Below are positions 26,301-35,069 of a stretch of 64,000 nt of DNA, in pieces (positions within the stretch are counted from its first letter, which is position 1; every line of letters starts with the position of its first letter). The translations under genes were made by a program, and so were the position numbers. The stretch comes from Polaribacter sp. BAL334 (lineage in GTDB: Bacteria; Bacteroidota; Bacteroidia; Flavobacteriales; Flavobacteriaceae): the NCBI RefSeq assembly GCF_015767435.1, contig NZ_JADWOV010000271.1, forward strand, positions 62,001 through 126,000. Direction: 5' to 3'. A model generated the notes under the pieces. The model was not told the origin of the DNA and made no database searches. It saw only the letters and a program-made list of their open reading frames with translations.

Positions 26301-26331
26301 ATCCTGATAAAATACTATCAGGATTTTTTTT
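26301..26331 (+). terminator. Rho-independent terminator after the gltX operon
   Basis: Perfect 9-bp stem ATCCTGATA / TATCAGGAT with a 6-base loop, followed directly by eight T residues. It lies 26 bases after the stop of the exported-protein gene. Confidence 0.9.
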
Positions 26332-26361
26332 GTAACTTATTAAAATAAATACGTCAAATAA

Positions 26362-26377
26362 ATCGTATATTTACGAT
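26362..26377 (+). promoter_or_regulatory. Palindrome ATCGTATATTTACGAT containing a -7-like box before the Band-7 gene
   Basis: 6-bp arms ATCGTA / TACGAT around TATT. The embedded TATATTTA (26366-26373) differs from TAnnTTTG at its last base and lies 27 bases before the ATG at 26401, so it may be the promoter with an overlapping operator. Confidence 0.4.
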
Positions 26378-26400
26378 AAATCAATTTAAAAAAAATTAAT

Positions 26401-27318
26401 ATGTTTCCTATTCCATTAATTATTATTGCCCTTATTGTCCTTATTATTTTTGCATCTTATTTTATTGTAAAACAGCAAACAGCTGCAATTATTGAAACTT
26501 TCGGAAAATTTACGAGCATTCGTCAATCCGGATTTCATTTAAAAATTCCTGGAGTACAAAGAATTGCAGGAAGATTAAGTTTAAAAATACAGCAATTAGA
26601 CGTTATCATAGAAACCAAAACACTGGATGATGTTTTCGTAAAATTGAAAGTTTCTGTGCAATATAAAGTAATTAAAGACAAAGTGTATGACGCTTTTTAC
26701 AAGCTTGATTATCCTCATGATCAAATTACTTCCTATGTTTTTGACGTAGTAAGAGCTGAAGTTCCAAAGATGAAATTGGATGACGTTTTTGTAAAAAAAG
26801 ATGATATTGCGATTGCTGTAAAAACAGAATTGAATGACGCAATGATGGAATATGGATATGATATCATTAAAACATTGGTAACAGATATTGATCCTGATGC
26901 ACAAGTAAAAGCAGCAATGAACAGAATTAATGCTGCTGACAGAGAGAAAACAGCTGCGCAATATGAAGGAGATGCACAACGAATTTTAATTGTAGAAAGA
27001 GCCAAAGCTGAAGCTGAAAGCAAGCGTTTGCAAGGACAAGGTATTGCTGATCAACGAAGAGAAATTGCGCGTGGTTTAGAAGAATCTGTGGAGGTTTTAA
27101 ATAGAGTTGGCATTAATAGTCAAGAAGCTTCTGCGTTGATTGTAGTAACACAACATTATGATACGTTACAATCATTGGGAGAGCAAACCAACAGTAATTT
27201 AATCCTATTGCCAAATTCGCCTCAAGTAGGAAGTAATATGCTAAATGACATGGTTGCAAGTTTTGCCGCAAGCAATCAAATTGGCGAGGCAATGAAAAAC
27301 AACAAGAAAAATAGTTAA
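26401..27318 (+). CDS. SPFH/Band-7 (stomatin/QmcA-like) membrane protein
   Basis: 305 aa. One N-terminal membrane helix (about 3-24) is followed by the Band-7 domain (AAIIETFGKFTSIRQSGFHL, VQYKV, VRAEVPKMKLDDVFVKKDDI). A helical region rich in Ala/Glu (AADREKTAAQYEGDAQRILI) comes next, then a C-terminal oligomerisation segment. Such proteins form large ring assemblies in the inner membrane and modulate proteases such as FtsH or membrane domains. It stands alone between two terminators. Confidence 0.9.
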   Translation: MFPIPLIIIALIVLIIFASYFIVKQQTAAIIETFGKFTSIRQSGFHLKIPGVQRIAGRLSLKIQQLDVIIETKTLDDVFVKLKVSVQYKVIKDKVYDAFYKLDYPHDQITSYVFDVVRAEVPKMKLDDVFVKKDDIAIAVKTELNDAMMEYGYDIIKTLVTDIDPDAQVKAAMNRINAADREKTAAQYEGDAQRILIVERAKAEAESKRLQGQGIADQRREIARGLEESVEVLNRVGINSQEASALIVVTQHYDTLQSLGEQTNSNLILLPNSPQVGSNMLNDMVASFAASNQIGEAMKNNKKNS

Positions 27319-27323
27319 AATTA

Positions 27324-27355
27324 AAAAGCTCTGTAAAAAATTTTACAGAGCTTTT
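27324..27355. terminator. Bidirectional terminator between the Band-7 and tatA genes
   Basis: Perfect 15-bp stem AAAAGCTCTGTAAAA / TTTTACAGAGCTTTT with a 2-base loop. The A/T tracts on both sides allow it to serve the Band-7 gene on the plus strand and tatA on the minus strand. Confidence 0.85.
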
Positions 27356-27378
27356 AGTTTTATAAATAATAAGAATCT

Positions 27379-27567
27379 TTACTTTTTATCTTCTATTTTA
27401 TCGTTAGATTCTTCTTTTGTAGCGTTTTTAAATTCTTTGATTCCATTTCCAAGACCTTTCATTAATTCTGGAATCTTTTTTCCACCAAATAAAACCAACA
27501 CAACTACCAAAATGATGACTACTTGAGTGCCACCAACAAAACCGAAATGCATTAATAAGTTTTTCAT
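27379..27567 (-). CDS. tatA: Sec-independent protein translocase protein TatA
   Basis: 62 aa from the ATG at 27567: [20 protein letters not shown], one membrane helix, then [20 protein letters not shown], the TatA hinge (FGxxxxPE) and amphipathic helix, and a short charged tail. The frame stays open upstream to 27597, but that part spans the promoter box, so the inner ATG is right. Second Tat pore-type gene in the window. A terminator follows it. Confidence 0.9.
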   Translation of the reverse strand: MKNLLMHFGFVGGTQVVIILVVVLVLFGGKKIPELMKGLGNGIKEFKNATKEESNDKIEDKK

Positions 27568-27586
27568 AAATAAAAATTTAACACTG

Positions 27587-27594
27587 CAAAGATA
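27587..27594 (-). promoter_or_regulatory. -7 promoter box (TATCTTTG on the minus strand) for tatA
   Basis: CAAAGATA on the plus strand reads TATCTTTGCAG towards tatA, 19 bases before the ATG at 27567. Confidence 0.6.
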
Positions 27595-27608
27595 CAAAAA
27601 GGTTTTTA

Positions 27609-28298
27609 TTAATTTCTTTTTTGTATTATACCTCCTATTACTTTTTTATCTTTTATGATTTCAGGTTCTCCTTTATAAAAAATAGACCCTCCAAAGCTAA
27701 CTTTTGCATCCAAAGATTCACCTGCAAAAATTTCGGCTTTTGCACCAGTTCCTGCTTTTACAGTGGTGCTTGAACTGCACTCTAAATTAAATCCATTGTA
27801 AACACCATATAAATCCAAATCAACGTTTTGATTTTTTGTTGTACCAGTAAGTTTAATTACTCCTCCTGATGAAGCTCTAACTTCTAAATGTTTTACTGCA
27901 AGAACCAAATTTATAAACGCTTTTTCTTGAGCATTTACTTCTAATTTATCTTGTTTAATTTCTTTAGCAGTAATTGTTGATGCTTCATTTGCATCAATCA
28001 CATCAATATTTTTATTGTAATAAATGGTCACTAAAACTTCATTTTTTGCTAAATTATTATCAGGATTTAATGAAAAAGGTAATGAAATCTTCAACGTGTT
28101 ATCGATATTTTTGATGCTAACACTTTCTGATTTTTCTCCCGTAATTTCAATTTTTTGCTCTGAAGATTTAATCAACTCTACTTCAATTCCATTATATACT
28201 TTTAAAATTGAAAAGTCTCCCAAATTTTTTGTTACTGTGGTTTGAGCATTCACTACAAATGCCACAAATACAAGGATTGTAAAATTTATTTTTTTCAT
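27609..28298 (-). CDS. Exported GIN-domain (DUF2807) protein, putative auto-transporter adhesin head
   Basis: 229 aa from the ATG at 28298. The signal peptide [19 protein letters not shown] is followed by a right-handed beta-helix repeat domain ([65 protein letters not shown]), ending in [20 protein letters not shown], which is characteristic of DUF2807/GIN proteins. They are secreted or outer-membrane-associated; the exact role is unknown. It lies alone between rnr and tatA. Confidence 0.85.
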   Translation of the reverse strand: MKKINFTILVFVAFVVNAQTTVTKNLGDFSILKVYNGIEVELIKSSEQKIEITGEKSESVSIKNIDNTLKISLPFSLNPDNNLAKNEVLVTIYYNKNIDVIDANEASTITAKEIKQDKLEVNAQEKAFINLVLAVKHLEVRASSGGVIKLTGTTKNQNVDLDLYGVYNGFNLECSSSTTVKAGTGAKAEIFAGESLDAKVSFGGSIFYKGEPEIIKDKKVIGGIIQKRN

Positions 28299-28382
28299 CT
28301 TTTTATATTGAATCATTTCTAAATCAAAACACATACCATTTCTTGATATATCTTAAAATACAACGAAATATGTAAGTAAAAA

Positions 28383-30578
28383 TTACTCTTCAATCAAGTT
28401 AAAATCCAAATGTTTTCGTTCTAAATCTGTTTTTTTCACCTGAACTTTAACATCATCTCCTAATTGATAGAGTTGTTTGGTTGATTGTCCTACAATGGCA
28501 TATTGTTTTTCATCAAACAAATAATAATCGCTTTTGATATCGCGAATACGAACCATTCCTTCACATTTATTTTTGGTGATTTCCACATAAATTCCCCATT
28601 CTGTAACTCCCGTAATGACACCTTCAAAAATCTCTTCTTTATGATTTTGCATGTATTTTACTTGCATGTATTTGATAGAATCACGTTCCGCTTTTGAAGC
28701 CAATTCTTCTCTTTTGGAAGAATGTTTGCATTTTTCTTCGTACAATTCTGCTTTTGGAGAACTTCCTCCATCTAAATAATGTTGCAATAATCTGTGTGTC
28801 ATGACATCAGGATAACGTCTAATTGGCGATGTAAAATGGCTGTAATAGTCAAAAGCCAATCCATAATGGCCAATGTTTTGAGTAGTGTAGACAGCTTTGC
28901 TCATAGAACGAATGGCAAGCGTTTCAATCATATTTGATTCCGCTTTTCCATGAACATCAGCCAACAATTGATTCAAAGTTGCAGAAGTTGTTTCTCTAGT
29001 ATCAGTATTGATTTTATACCCAAATTTGCTGATGATATTCTGCAAAGAAGCTAATTTTTCGGTATCAGGTTCATCATGAACTCTGTAAACAAAGGTTTTT
29101 CCTGATGGTTTTTTGTTTTTTTCACCAATGAATTCTGCCACTTTTCTATTCGCAAGCAACATAAATTCTTCAATCAATTTATTAGCATCTTTTGCTTCTT
29201 TGAAATACACACTTGTTGGATTTGCGTCTTCATCTAAATTGAACTTTACTTCTACTCTATCAAATGAAATCGCACCTTGATTCATTCTGCGTTTTCTGAG
29301 AATTTTTGCCAATTCATCCATTTTCAAAATGGCTTCTACAATGGCTTCATCAACAGTATAATCATGTCCTGTTAATGAAACATTTGCAGGAACCACATTT
29401 TCTTTGGTTTCAATAATTACTTGTGCCTCTTCGTAAGCAAAGCGTTTGTCCGAAAAAGTTACAGTTCTTCCAAACCATTGATTGATAACTTCTGTATTTT
29501 CATTCAATTCAAAAATCGCTGAAAAAGTTAATTTTTCTTCTTCAGGACGCAAAGAACAAACACCATTACTCAAAATTTCGGGCAACATGGGCACTACTCT
29601 ATCTACTAAATATACTGATGTTGCACGTTCGTACGCTTCATCATCCAAAATTGTTTTAGGTTGCAGATAATGAGAAACATCTGCAATGTGAATTCCTATT
29701 TCATAATGACCATTTTCTAATTTTTTAAAAGAAAGTGCATCATCAAAATCTTTTGCATCTTTTGGATCAATGGTAAAAGTGAGTGTATTTCGAAGGTCTT
29801 TTCGTTTAGAAATTTCTTCTTTTGTGATTTCTATGGAAAGATGAGATGCTTCCTCTTCTACTTCTTTTGGAAACTCATAAGGCAAATCATATTCCACTAA
29901 AATAGAATGCATTTCTGTATTTTGATTACCAGGTTTTCCTAAAACAGTGGTGATTTTTCCAAAAGGGTTTTTTGAATTTTCTGGCCAATCAAGAATGGTA
30001 GCTTGCACTTTATCTCCATGTTCTGCACCATTCATTTTGTTTTCGGAAATGAAAATATCAGCATACATTTTATTGCTATCAGGAATTACAAATCCAAAGT
30101 TTTTGCTCTTTTGTAACACACCAACAAATTGTGTTTTTGCTCTTTCTAAAACTTCAACAACATCTGCTTCAAGTTTATTGCTTCTACGTTTTTTATACAC
30201 ATAGGCTTTTACCAAATCATTATGCAACCCTTTGCCTAAATTGATATTTGGCACAAAAACATCATCTTCATAATCTTCTGTGATAAAATAGCCATTTCCA
30301 TTAGAAGTGATATCTAATTTTCCAACAGAATATTTGCGCTCTTCATTTACTTGATATTTTCCTCTATCAACTTCTTTTAATTTTTTAGCAGCCGTTAATT
30401 CTGCCAACTTTTGAATAATTTGATTTTTTCCTTCAGTATCAGTAACACGAAGTTTCGCAGCAATTTGTTTGTAATTAAATTGTTTTGATGCGTCTTCTTT
30501 TAAAATTTTGAAGATATTTTTAGTTAAATCTTTAATGATATTGCCTTTCTTTTTGAATATTTTTTTCTTGTTGGCCAT
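28383..30578 (-). CDS. rnr: Ribonuclease R
   Basis: 731-aa processive 3'-5' exoribonuclease that degrades structured RNA. Domain order: N-terminal helix-turn-helix-like region (about 15-70), two cold-shock domains (about 70-235), and the RNB catalytic domain starting around 260. The metal-binding aspartates lie in FTIDPKDAKDFDDALSF, followed by IGIHIADVSHYL and the conserved FTSPIRRYPDVMTHRLLQHY. A C-terminal S1 domain spans about 645-728 (FEGVITGVTEWGIYVEI). Complete. Divergent from a small membrane-anchored protein gene next to the putative origin. Confidence 0.96.
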   Translation of the reverse strand: MANKKKIFKKKGNIIKDLTKNIFKILKEDASKQFNYKQIAAKLRVTDTEGKNQIIQKLAELTAAKKLKEVDRGKYQVNEERKYSVGKLDITSNGNGYFITEDYEDDVFVPNINLGKGLHNDLVKAYVYKKRRSNKLEADVVEVLERAKTQFVGVLQKSKNFGFVIPDSNKMYADIFISENKMNGAEHGDKVQATILDWPENSKNPFGKITTVLGKPGNQNTEMHSILVEYDLPYEFPKEVEEEASHLSIEITKEEISKRKDLRNTLTFTIDPKDAKDFDDALSFKKLENGHYEIGIHIADVSHYLQPKTILDDEAYERATSVYLVDRVVPMLPEILSNGVCSLRPEEEKLTFSAIFELNENTEVINQWFGRTVTFSDKRFAYEEAQVIIETKENVVPANVSLTGHDYTVDEAIVEAILKMDELAKILRKRRMNQGAISFDRVEVKFNLDEDANPTSVYFKEAKDANKLIEEFMLLANRKVAEFIGEKNKKPSGKTFVYRVHDEPDTEKLASLQNIISKFGYKINTDTRETTSATLNQLLADVHGKAESNMIETLAIRSMSKAVYTTQNIGHYGLAFDYYSHFTSPIRRYPDVMTHRLLQHYLDGGSSPKAELYEEKCKHSSKREELASKAERDSIKYMQVKYMQNHKEEIFEGVITGVTEWGIYVEITKNKCEGMVRIRDIKSDYYLFDEKQYAIVGQSTKQLYQLGDDVKVQVKKTDLERKHLDFNLIEE

Positions 30579-30765
30579 TTTATTTCTTTTCTTAAAATAT
30601 GGAATTACTAAAATACACTATTTTACAAAGGTCGTGTATTAAAATTGGTTATAATTTTTAAAAATTAGGAAATGAGAATAAATAACTAATTGTTAAAAAA
30701 AACTTAATTTTTTTGTAACGAATTGAAAATTAAAGCGTCTATATAATAGTTGAAACCAAACTTAA

Positions 30766-30939
30766 ATGAAAAATCTTAGAAAAATAATCGCTTTATTTCT
30801 TTTCATTTTCTTCACAGGAATTTTTGTGACAGTTAAAACTGTGCAGAAAACATTACGTAAAAGTGAACTTCCTCAAAAAACGGTTGACGCAAAAAAAGAT
30901 TCCATCAATCTATATAAAAATAAAAAATCTACAGTGTAA
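30766..30939 (+). CDS. Small membrane-anchored protein, 57 aa, unknown function
   Basis: Reads MKNLRKIIALFLFIFFTGIF, then a segment with VKTVQKTLRKSELP and a charged tail ending NKKSTV. There is one N-terminal hydrophobic helix (about 7-24) and a basic periplasmic or cytoplasmic tail. It begins with a clear ATG and has a complete frame of 57 codons. It is divergent from rnr and borders the long non-coding stretch. No family recognised. Confidence 0.55.
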   Translation: MKNLRKIIALFLFIFFTGIFVTVKTVQKTLRKSELPQKTVDAKKDSINLYKNKKSTV

Positions 30940-31480
30940 TTTTTATTCTTTCAAAACTTATAAACAACTATTATAATTCTATTTCTTTTTTAAAATTTTT
31001 AAAAATTCTTTTGGTGTTAATTATTGTTTGTTAATAGCTAGTATAAATTTTTTAAAATAAATTTTGATTTATGAGTTATTAAAATCTATTGACATTTTAT
31101 AAGTAGCTTAATTATTTAAAAATCAATTCAATTTAGGACTTATTAACAATACTTATAAACAGTTATTAACCTATTTGAACTGATAAGTTTATAAAATTTC
31201 AATGTAAATAAATTGTAAATTTTATGTTGATAAACTTTTATTAAAAACTGATAATTTTTTATTGATTATTCAAAGAACCTTCTGTATTGTAAAAAAAATA
31301 CAAACAACCAAAATTAGTTATGAGATTTTAACCATAAGTTCTTAACATTCTCTTAATATAGGTAAAAGCTTTATTTTGAATTACTTATTAAAAAAATATA
31401 AAATTTGATTGTTGATAACTGTAGAAACGAGTTAGAATCTTTATTTTTGTAGTTCATAACATCATTAAAATCAATCTACT
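30940..31480. other. 540-bp gene-free AT-rich region with DnaA-box-like cluster; candidate replication origin
   Basis: No convincing reading frame exists here. It contains seven copies of a TTATNAAC core on one strand or the other. Forward copies: TTATAAACA (30958-30966), TTATTAACA (31140-31148), TTATAAACA (31153-31161), TTATTAACC (31163-31171). Reverse copies: AGTTTATAA (31186-31194), TGTTGATAA (31225-31233 and 31410-31418). The last two read TTATCAACA, one mismatch from the DnaA box TTATCCACA. Nearly pure A/T stretches lie between (31040-31110, 31195-31265). It is flanked by diverging rnr and rpiB, with parS-like sites 11-12 kb away. This is an inference, not a demonstrated origin. Confidence 0.45.
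31442..31449 (+). promoter_or_regulatory. -7 promoter box TATTTTTG upstream of rpiB
   Basis: TATTTTTG matches TAnnTTTG and ends 31 bases before the rpiB ATG at 31481. It is at the right edge of the candidate origin region. Confidence 0.5.
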
Positions 31481-31915
31481 ATGACTATTGCTATCGGAAA
31501 TGATCACGCAGGAACTGAATATAAGTTTGAAATTATTAAACATTTAGAAAAATTAGGACATTCAGTTTTAAATTTTGGCACAGATTCCAATGATTCCATG
31601 GATTATCCTGATGCAATTCATCCAACTGCATTTGCTGTAGAAAATGGAAAAGCAACTTTTGGAATCATTTTATGTGGAAGTGGAAATGGCGCTCAAATGA
31701 CTGCTAATAAACACCAAGGAATAAGAGCAGCTTTGTGCTGGAACAATGAATTAGTAGCACTTACAAGACAACATAACAATGCAAATGTATTAACGATTCC
31801 TGCACGTTTTGTTTCTTTACAACAAGCATTAGGTTTTGTAGATATTTTTCTTTCCACGGATTTTGAAGGAGGAAGACATGAAGGTAGAGTGAATAAAATT
31901 TCGTGTTCAAATTAA
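31481..31915 (+). CDS. rpiB: Ribose-5-phosphate isomerase B
   Basis: 144 aa, RpiB/LacA/LacB family. Interconverts ribose-5-phosphate and ribulose-5-phosphate in the pentose phosphate pathway. Visible are IGNDHAGTEYK (Asp8/His9 region), the catalytic cysteine Cys65 in LCGSGNG and the ring-opening His98 in RQHNNAN. The shared TAATG at 31913-31917 couples its stop to the next start. Because allose-6-phosphate isomerases have the same fold, ribose specificity is probable, not proven. Confidence 0.93.
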   Translation: MTIAIGNDHAGTEYKFEIIKHLEKLGHSVLNFGTDSNDSMDYPDAIHPTAFAVENGKATFGIILCGSGNGAQMTANKHQGIRAALCWNNELVALTRQHNNANVLTIPARFVSLQQALGFVDIFLSTDFEGGRHEGRVNKISCSN

Positions 31916-32355
31916 TGGAATTTCATGTAAAATCATTTTCTGAATTAACTGTTTCAGAACTATATCAAATCTTACAATTGCGCTCTGAAGTTTTTGTTGT
32001 AGAACAAGATTGTGTCTATCAAGACATAGATTTTAAAGACCAAAAAGCGCTGCATGTTTTAGTGTATAAAAACAATACAATCATCGCTTACACACGAATT
32101 TTCAAACCAGGTGATTATTTTGAAAATGCAAGTATTGGAAGAGTTGTGGTGAAACAATTTGAGCGAAAATATGGTTATGGACATGAATTAATGAAAGTTT
32201 CTATTGAAGCTATAAAAGATTCATTTCATCAGGAAAAAATCACGATTTCTGCACAATTATATTTGAAAAAATTCTACGAATCTCATGAATTTATTCAAGT
32301 AGGAGAAACCTATTTAGAAGATGGAATTCCTCACATCAGAATGGATAAAAATTAA
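31915..32355 (+). CDS. GNAT-family N-acetyltransferase, ElaA type
   Basis: 146 aa from the ATG at 31915, which overlaps the rpiB stop by one base. Features typical of ElaA-like acetyltransferases are LYQILQLRSEVFVVEQDCVY at the N-terminus, the acetyl-CoA-binding region IGRVVVKQFERKYGYGHELM, and SAQLYLKKFYESHEFIQVGE near the end. The physiological acceptor is unknown. A start four codons further upstream is possible but less natural. Confidence 0.88.
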   Translation: MEFHVKSFSELTVSELYQILQLRSEVFVVEQDCVYQDIDFKDQKALHVLVYKNNTIIAYTRIFKPGDYFENASIGRVVVKQFERKYGYGHELMKVSIEAIKDSFHQEKITISAQLYLKKFYESHEFIQVGETYLEDGIPHIRMDKN

Positions 32356-32465
32356 GACTTATCTTTTTTATTCATTTTATAAATTAGATAGCCAAAACCA
32401 ACCATAAAATGTAGCAGAATAATAGCTGCTACAATATAAATTATAGTATTTGAATTGTCATTCAT
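32352..32465 (-). CDS. Very small single-helix membrane protein, 37 aa
   Basis: Reads [20 protein letters not shown] and then MVGFGYLIYKMNKKDKS, one hydrophobic helix with a basic C-terminal end. Its ATG overlaps the stop of the aldose-epimerase-like gene as ATGA, the usual arrangement of translationally coupled genes. Its 3' end overlaps the convergent acetyltransferase by four bases. Such small helices often accompany membrane complexes, but nothing shows a role here. The coupling and the uninterrupted frame are the evidence that it is real. Confidence 0.5.
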   Translation of the reverse strand: MNDNSNTIIYIVAAIILLHFMVGFGYLIYKMNKKDKS

Positions 32466-33247
32466 TCCAGTACTTTTAGCGTTACAGAAAAATTATTAAT
32501 TCCTTTCGATAATTTCATATTTTCCTCTGAAAACACTTGATTTGTATATGACGTGTATTGCGTAATTGGTTCAATACACAACATATTCTTTACCTCTGTC
32601 CAAAGCATAAAATTATGAAACCCTTTCGTGATGATTTGCAGATTTTTCTTGTGGTTATTTATCAATACAATTTCATCTGAATTCAACACAGGAAATGCAT
32701 TTGAACCCGCATTCAAAACATCTGTCAACGTAATTTTTTGATTATTTGCCATCAAAGTTTCTTCACCAGTATCTGACAATAAAAATGCAGGATGATATCC
32801 CAACATAAATGGCATTCCTTCTTCAGATTGAATGGTAAAATCAATAACTAAACTGTCATTTTGAAGTGTAAATTTCTTTTCAAAAGTAAAATCAAATGGC
32901 CAATACAAGAATTCTTCAGTAGATTTTGAAGGGTATTTGCTGTTTTTAACCCAAGTATTTTTTTTATAATTTTTTATAAATTTTACTTGATTTTCACTTT
33001 CAGAAAGCAAATAATAATTCAATTCTCTCAATAATCCATGCTGGTCTTGAATGGCATCACCATTTTTGGTGTGTACCACAAAATCGTTTTTTTCAGTAGG
33101 ACCAATGATAGGAAACATTTCGTCATCTGATTTTCGCCAACCTTTATTTCCTTTTTGATGGATGTATTCTTGTCCGTCAAAAACATAACTCACCAATTCT
33201 CCTTCATCAATTGCAATTGCACTTTTACTATTTTTTATTTGTATCAT
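32462..33247 (-). CDS. Aldose 1-epimerase family protein
   Basis: 261 aa from the ATG at 33247. It belongs to the galactose-mutarotase-like superfamily of the LacX/YeaD kind: an N-terminal [14 protein letters not shown], then [20 protein letters not shown], the conserved [14 protein letters not shown] containing the active-site His, and a C-terminal [14 protein letters not shown] with the catalytic Glu. It would interconvert anomers of an aldose or aldose phosphate. Divergent from recA. Confidence 0.88.
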   Translation of the reverse strand: MIQIKNSKSAIAIDEGELVSYVFDGQEYIHQKGNKGWRKSDDEMFPIIGPTEKNDFVVHTKNGDAIQDQHGLLRELNYYLLSESENQVKFIKNYKKNTWVKNSKYPSKSTEEFLYWPFDFTFEKKFTLQNDSLVIDFTIQSEEGMPFMLGYHPAFLLSDTGEETLMANNQKITLTDVLNAGSNAFPVLNSDEIVLINNHKKNLQIITKGFHNFMLWTEVKNMLCIEPITQYTSYTNQVFSEENMKLSKGINNFSVTLKVLE

Positions 33248-33362
33248 AATCAATCAATTTAGGTTGATAACAATATTACAAAATTGTAGGGTATTTTCTG
33301 AATTTTTAAGAAGACTTTTTTGTAACTTGCTTGCTTTAAAAAAATTTAGAAAACCAAGAAAT

Positions 33363-34367
33363 ATGTCAGAAGATAAAGAAAAATTAGCGAAATTAAAAGC
33401 CTTACAACTTACACTAGATAAGCTAGATAAGACCTATGGAAAAGGAGCAGTAATGAAAATGGGAGATGTTGCTGTAGATGATATTGAAGCCATTTCTTCA
33501 GGATCATTAGGATTGGATTTAGCACTCGGAGTTGGAGGTTATCCAAGAGGAAGAGTGATTGAAATTTATGGACCAGAATCTTCAGGAAAAACAACCTTAT
33601 CATTGCATGCAATTGCAGAAGCTCAAAAAGCAGGTGGAATTGCAGCATTTATTGATGCTGAACACGCTTTTGATCGTTTTTATGCAGCAAATTTAGGAGT
33701 TGATATTGATAATTTAATCATCTCTCAACCTGATCATGGAGAACAAGCTTTAGAAATTACAGAGAATTTAATTCGTTCAGGAGCTATTGATATTGTTGTG
33801 GTGGATTCTGTAGCTGCATTGACTCCAAAATCCGAAATTGAAGGAGAAATGGGTGATTCTAAAATGGGGTTACATGCACGTTTAATGAGTCAAGCTCTAA
33901 GAAAATTAACAGGAACTATTTCTAAAACAAAATGTACCGTAATTTTTATCAATCAGTTGAGAGATAAAATTGGGGTAATGTTTGGAAATCCTGAGACGAC
34001 TACAGGAGGAAATGCATTGAAATTTTATGCCTCAGTTCGTTTAGATATCAGAAGAAAAACGCAAATTAAAGATGGTGAAAAAGTGATTGGAAACAGCACT
34101 AAAGTAAAAGTGGTAAAAAACAAAGTAGCTCCACCTTTTCAACAAGCAGAATTTGACATCATGTATGGTGAGGGAATATCGAAAGTTGGTGAAGTTTTAG
34201 ATATTGGTGTTGAACTTGGTATTGTTAAGAAAAGCGGTTCTTGGTTTAGTTATAGTGATACAAAATTAGGACAAGGAAGAGATGCTGTAAAAGGTGTGAT
34301 CAAAGACAATCCTGAGTTGATGGATGAAATAGAAGCAAAAATAAAAGAGACAATTGCAAATCAATAA
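33363..34367 (+). CDS. recA: Recombinase RecA
   Basis: 334-aa strand-exchange ATPase that also triggers LexA autocleavage where LexA is present. Walker A is GPESSGKTT (70-78), Walker [11 protein letters not shown], and DNA-binding loop regions include [16 protein letters not shown] and [16 protein letters not shown] chose the ATG at 33363 ([16 protein letters not shown]). The frame is open upstream to 33264 through AT-rich leader sequence. A weak promoter-like TAACTTGC lies at 33323-33330. A terminator follows directly. Confidence 0.97.
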   Translation: MSEDKEKLAKLKALQLTLDKLDKTYGKGAVMKMGDVAVDDIEAISSGSLGLDLALGVGGYPRGRVIEIYGPESSGKTTLSLHAIAEAQKAGGIAAFIDAEHAFDRFYAANLGVDIDNLIISQPDHGEQALEITENLIRSGAIDIVVVDSVAALTPKSEIEGEMGDSKMGLHARLMSQALRKLTGTISKTKCTVIFINQLRDKIGVMFGNPETTTGGNALKFYASVRLDIRRKTQIKDGEKVIGNSTKVKVVKNKVAPPFQQAEFDIMYGEGISKVGEVLDIGVELGIVKKSGSWFSYSDTKLGQGRDAVKGVIKDNPELMDEIEAKIKETIANQ

Positions 34368-34371
34368 AAAT

Positions 34372-34400
34372 AAAAAAACACCTTACTAAGGTGTTTTTTT
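34372..34400. terminator. Bidirectional terminator between recA and the convergent YceI gene
   Basis: Stem AAAAAAACACCTT / AAGGTGTTTTTTT with a 3-base loop, flanked by A and T tracts. The stop codon of the minus-strand YceI gene (34386-34388) lies in the loop and descending arm. Confidence 0.85.
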
Positions 34401-34982
34401 ATTTACAATCGATTCTAAATTTATATCGACGACAATGGTGTCTTTAACTTTAATCAAACCCATTAATTTTTTAGGCGTTGTCAAATTAAAATCTTGCAAA
34501 CTCAAAGCAATACTTCCTTTAAAAATCATTTTGTTGTGCTGATTTAAAATAGAAATTGGTACTGTATAATTTTTGGTAATTTCACAAATCGTAAAAGAAA
34601 GTTCAGCATTTACAGTATTTTTACCTGATAAAGCTACTTTTTTTAGATTCATTTTTATGTGTGGGAAATCTTTTGTTTGTAATAATTTATGAAAATCTTT
34701 GTTAATTCCTCTTCCTCCACAATCAAATTCCGTTTTTTCGAGAAGTAACTGAGTATTCTCAAAAACAATCATATTATCATGTTTCTTAAAATTTACTTTC
34801 AATGAATCTGATAATTCATACGTATTGTAATCGCATGCAAATTCATGAACGTTTGATTTTCCTTTAATGATTAATGTACTTTTTGGCGTAAATGAAAGTG
34901 TTACAATCTCTTTTCTAGCAGAAGAAAAATAAAAGTTTGACAGTATAAAAAGATTCCCAAGTATAATTAATAAAGGTCTCAT
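34386..34982 (-). CDS. YceI-like exported protein (second copy)
   Basis: 198 aa. MRPLLIILGNLFILSNFYFS is a signal peptide. The rest has the YceI lipocalin-like beta-barrel pattern: LIIKGKSNVHEFACDY, then FHKLLQTKDFPHIKMNLKKV, and a C-terminal FNLTTPKKLMGLIKVKDTIV. YceI proteins bind long isoprenoid or lipid molecules in the periplasm. This copy is more diverged than the one at 36381-36962, with two cysteines (ACDY and FDCGG) absent from the other. It begins 21 bases after a terminator-like hairpin, so it may depend on read-through from the porin gene. Confidence 0.75.
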   Translation of the reverse strand: MRPLLIILGNLFILSNFYFSSARKEIVTLSFTPKSTLIIKGKSNVHEFACDYNTYELSDSLKVNFKKHDNMIVFENTQLLLEKTEFDCGGRGINKDFHKLLQTKDFPHIKMNLKKVALSGKNTVNAELSFTICEITKNYTVPISILNQHNKMIFKGSIALSLQDFNLTTPKKLMGLIKVKDTIVVDINLESIVNKKTP

Positions 34983-35003
34983 AAAGTTTTTGGTTTTAAA
35001 AAT

Positions 35004-35033
35004 AAAGGTCTCTAGTGACGAATAGAGACCTTT
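35004..35033 (-). terminator. Terminator-like hairpin between the porin and downstream YceI genes
   Basis: Perfect 11-bp stem AAAGGTCTCTA / TAGAGACCTTT with an 8-base loop. In the minus direction it is followed by TTTATTTTT. It lies after the porin stop and just before the YceI ATG at 34982, so it may act as partial terminator. Confidence 0.7.
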
Positions 35034-35069
35034 AAATTACTAAAAAAACATTGAAAAAATTATCTTTTT

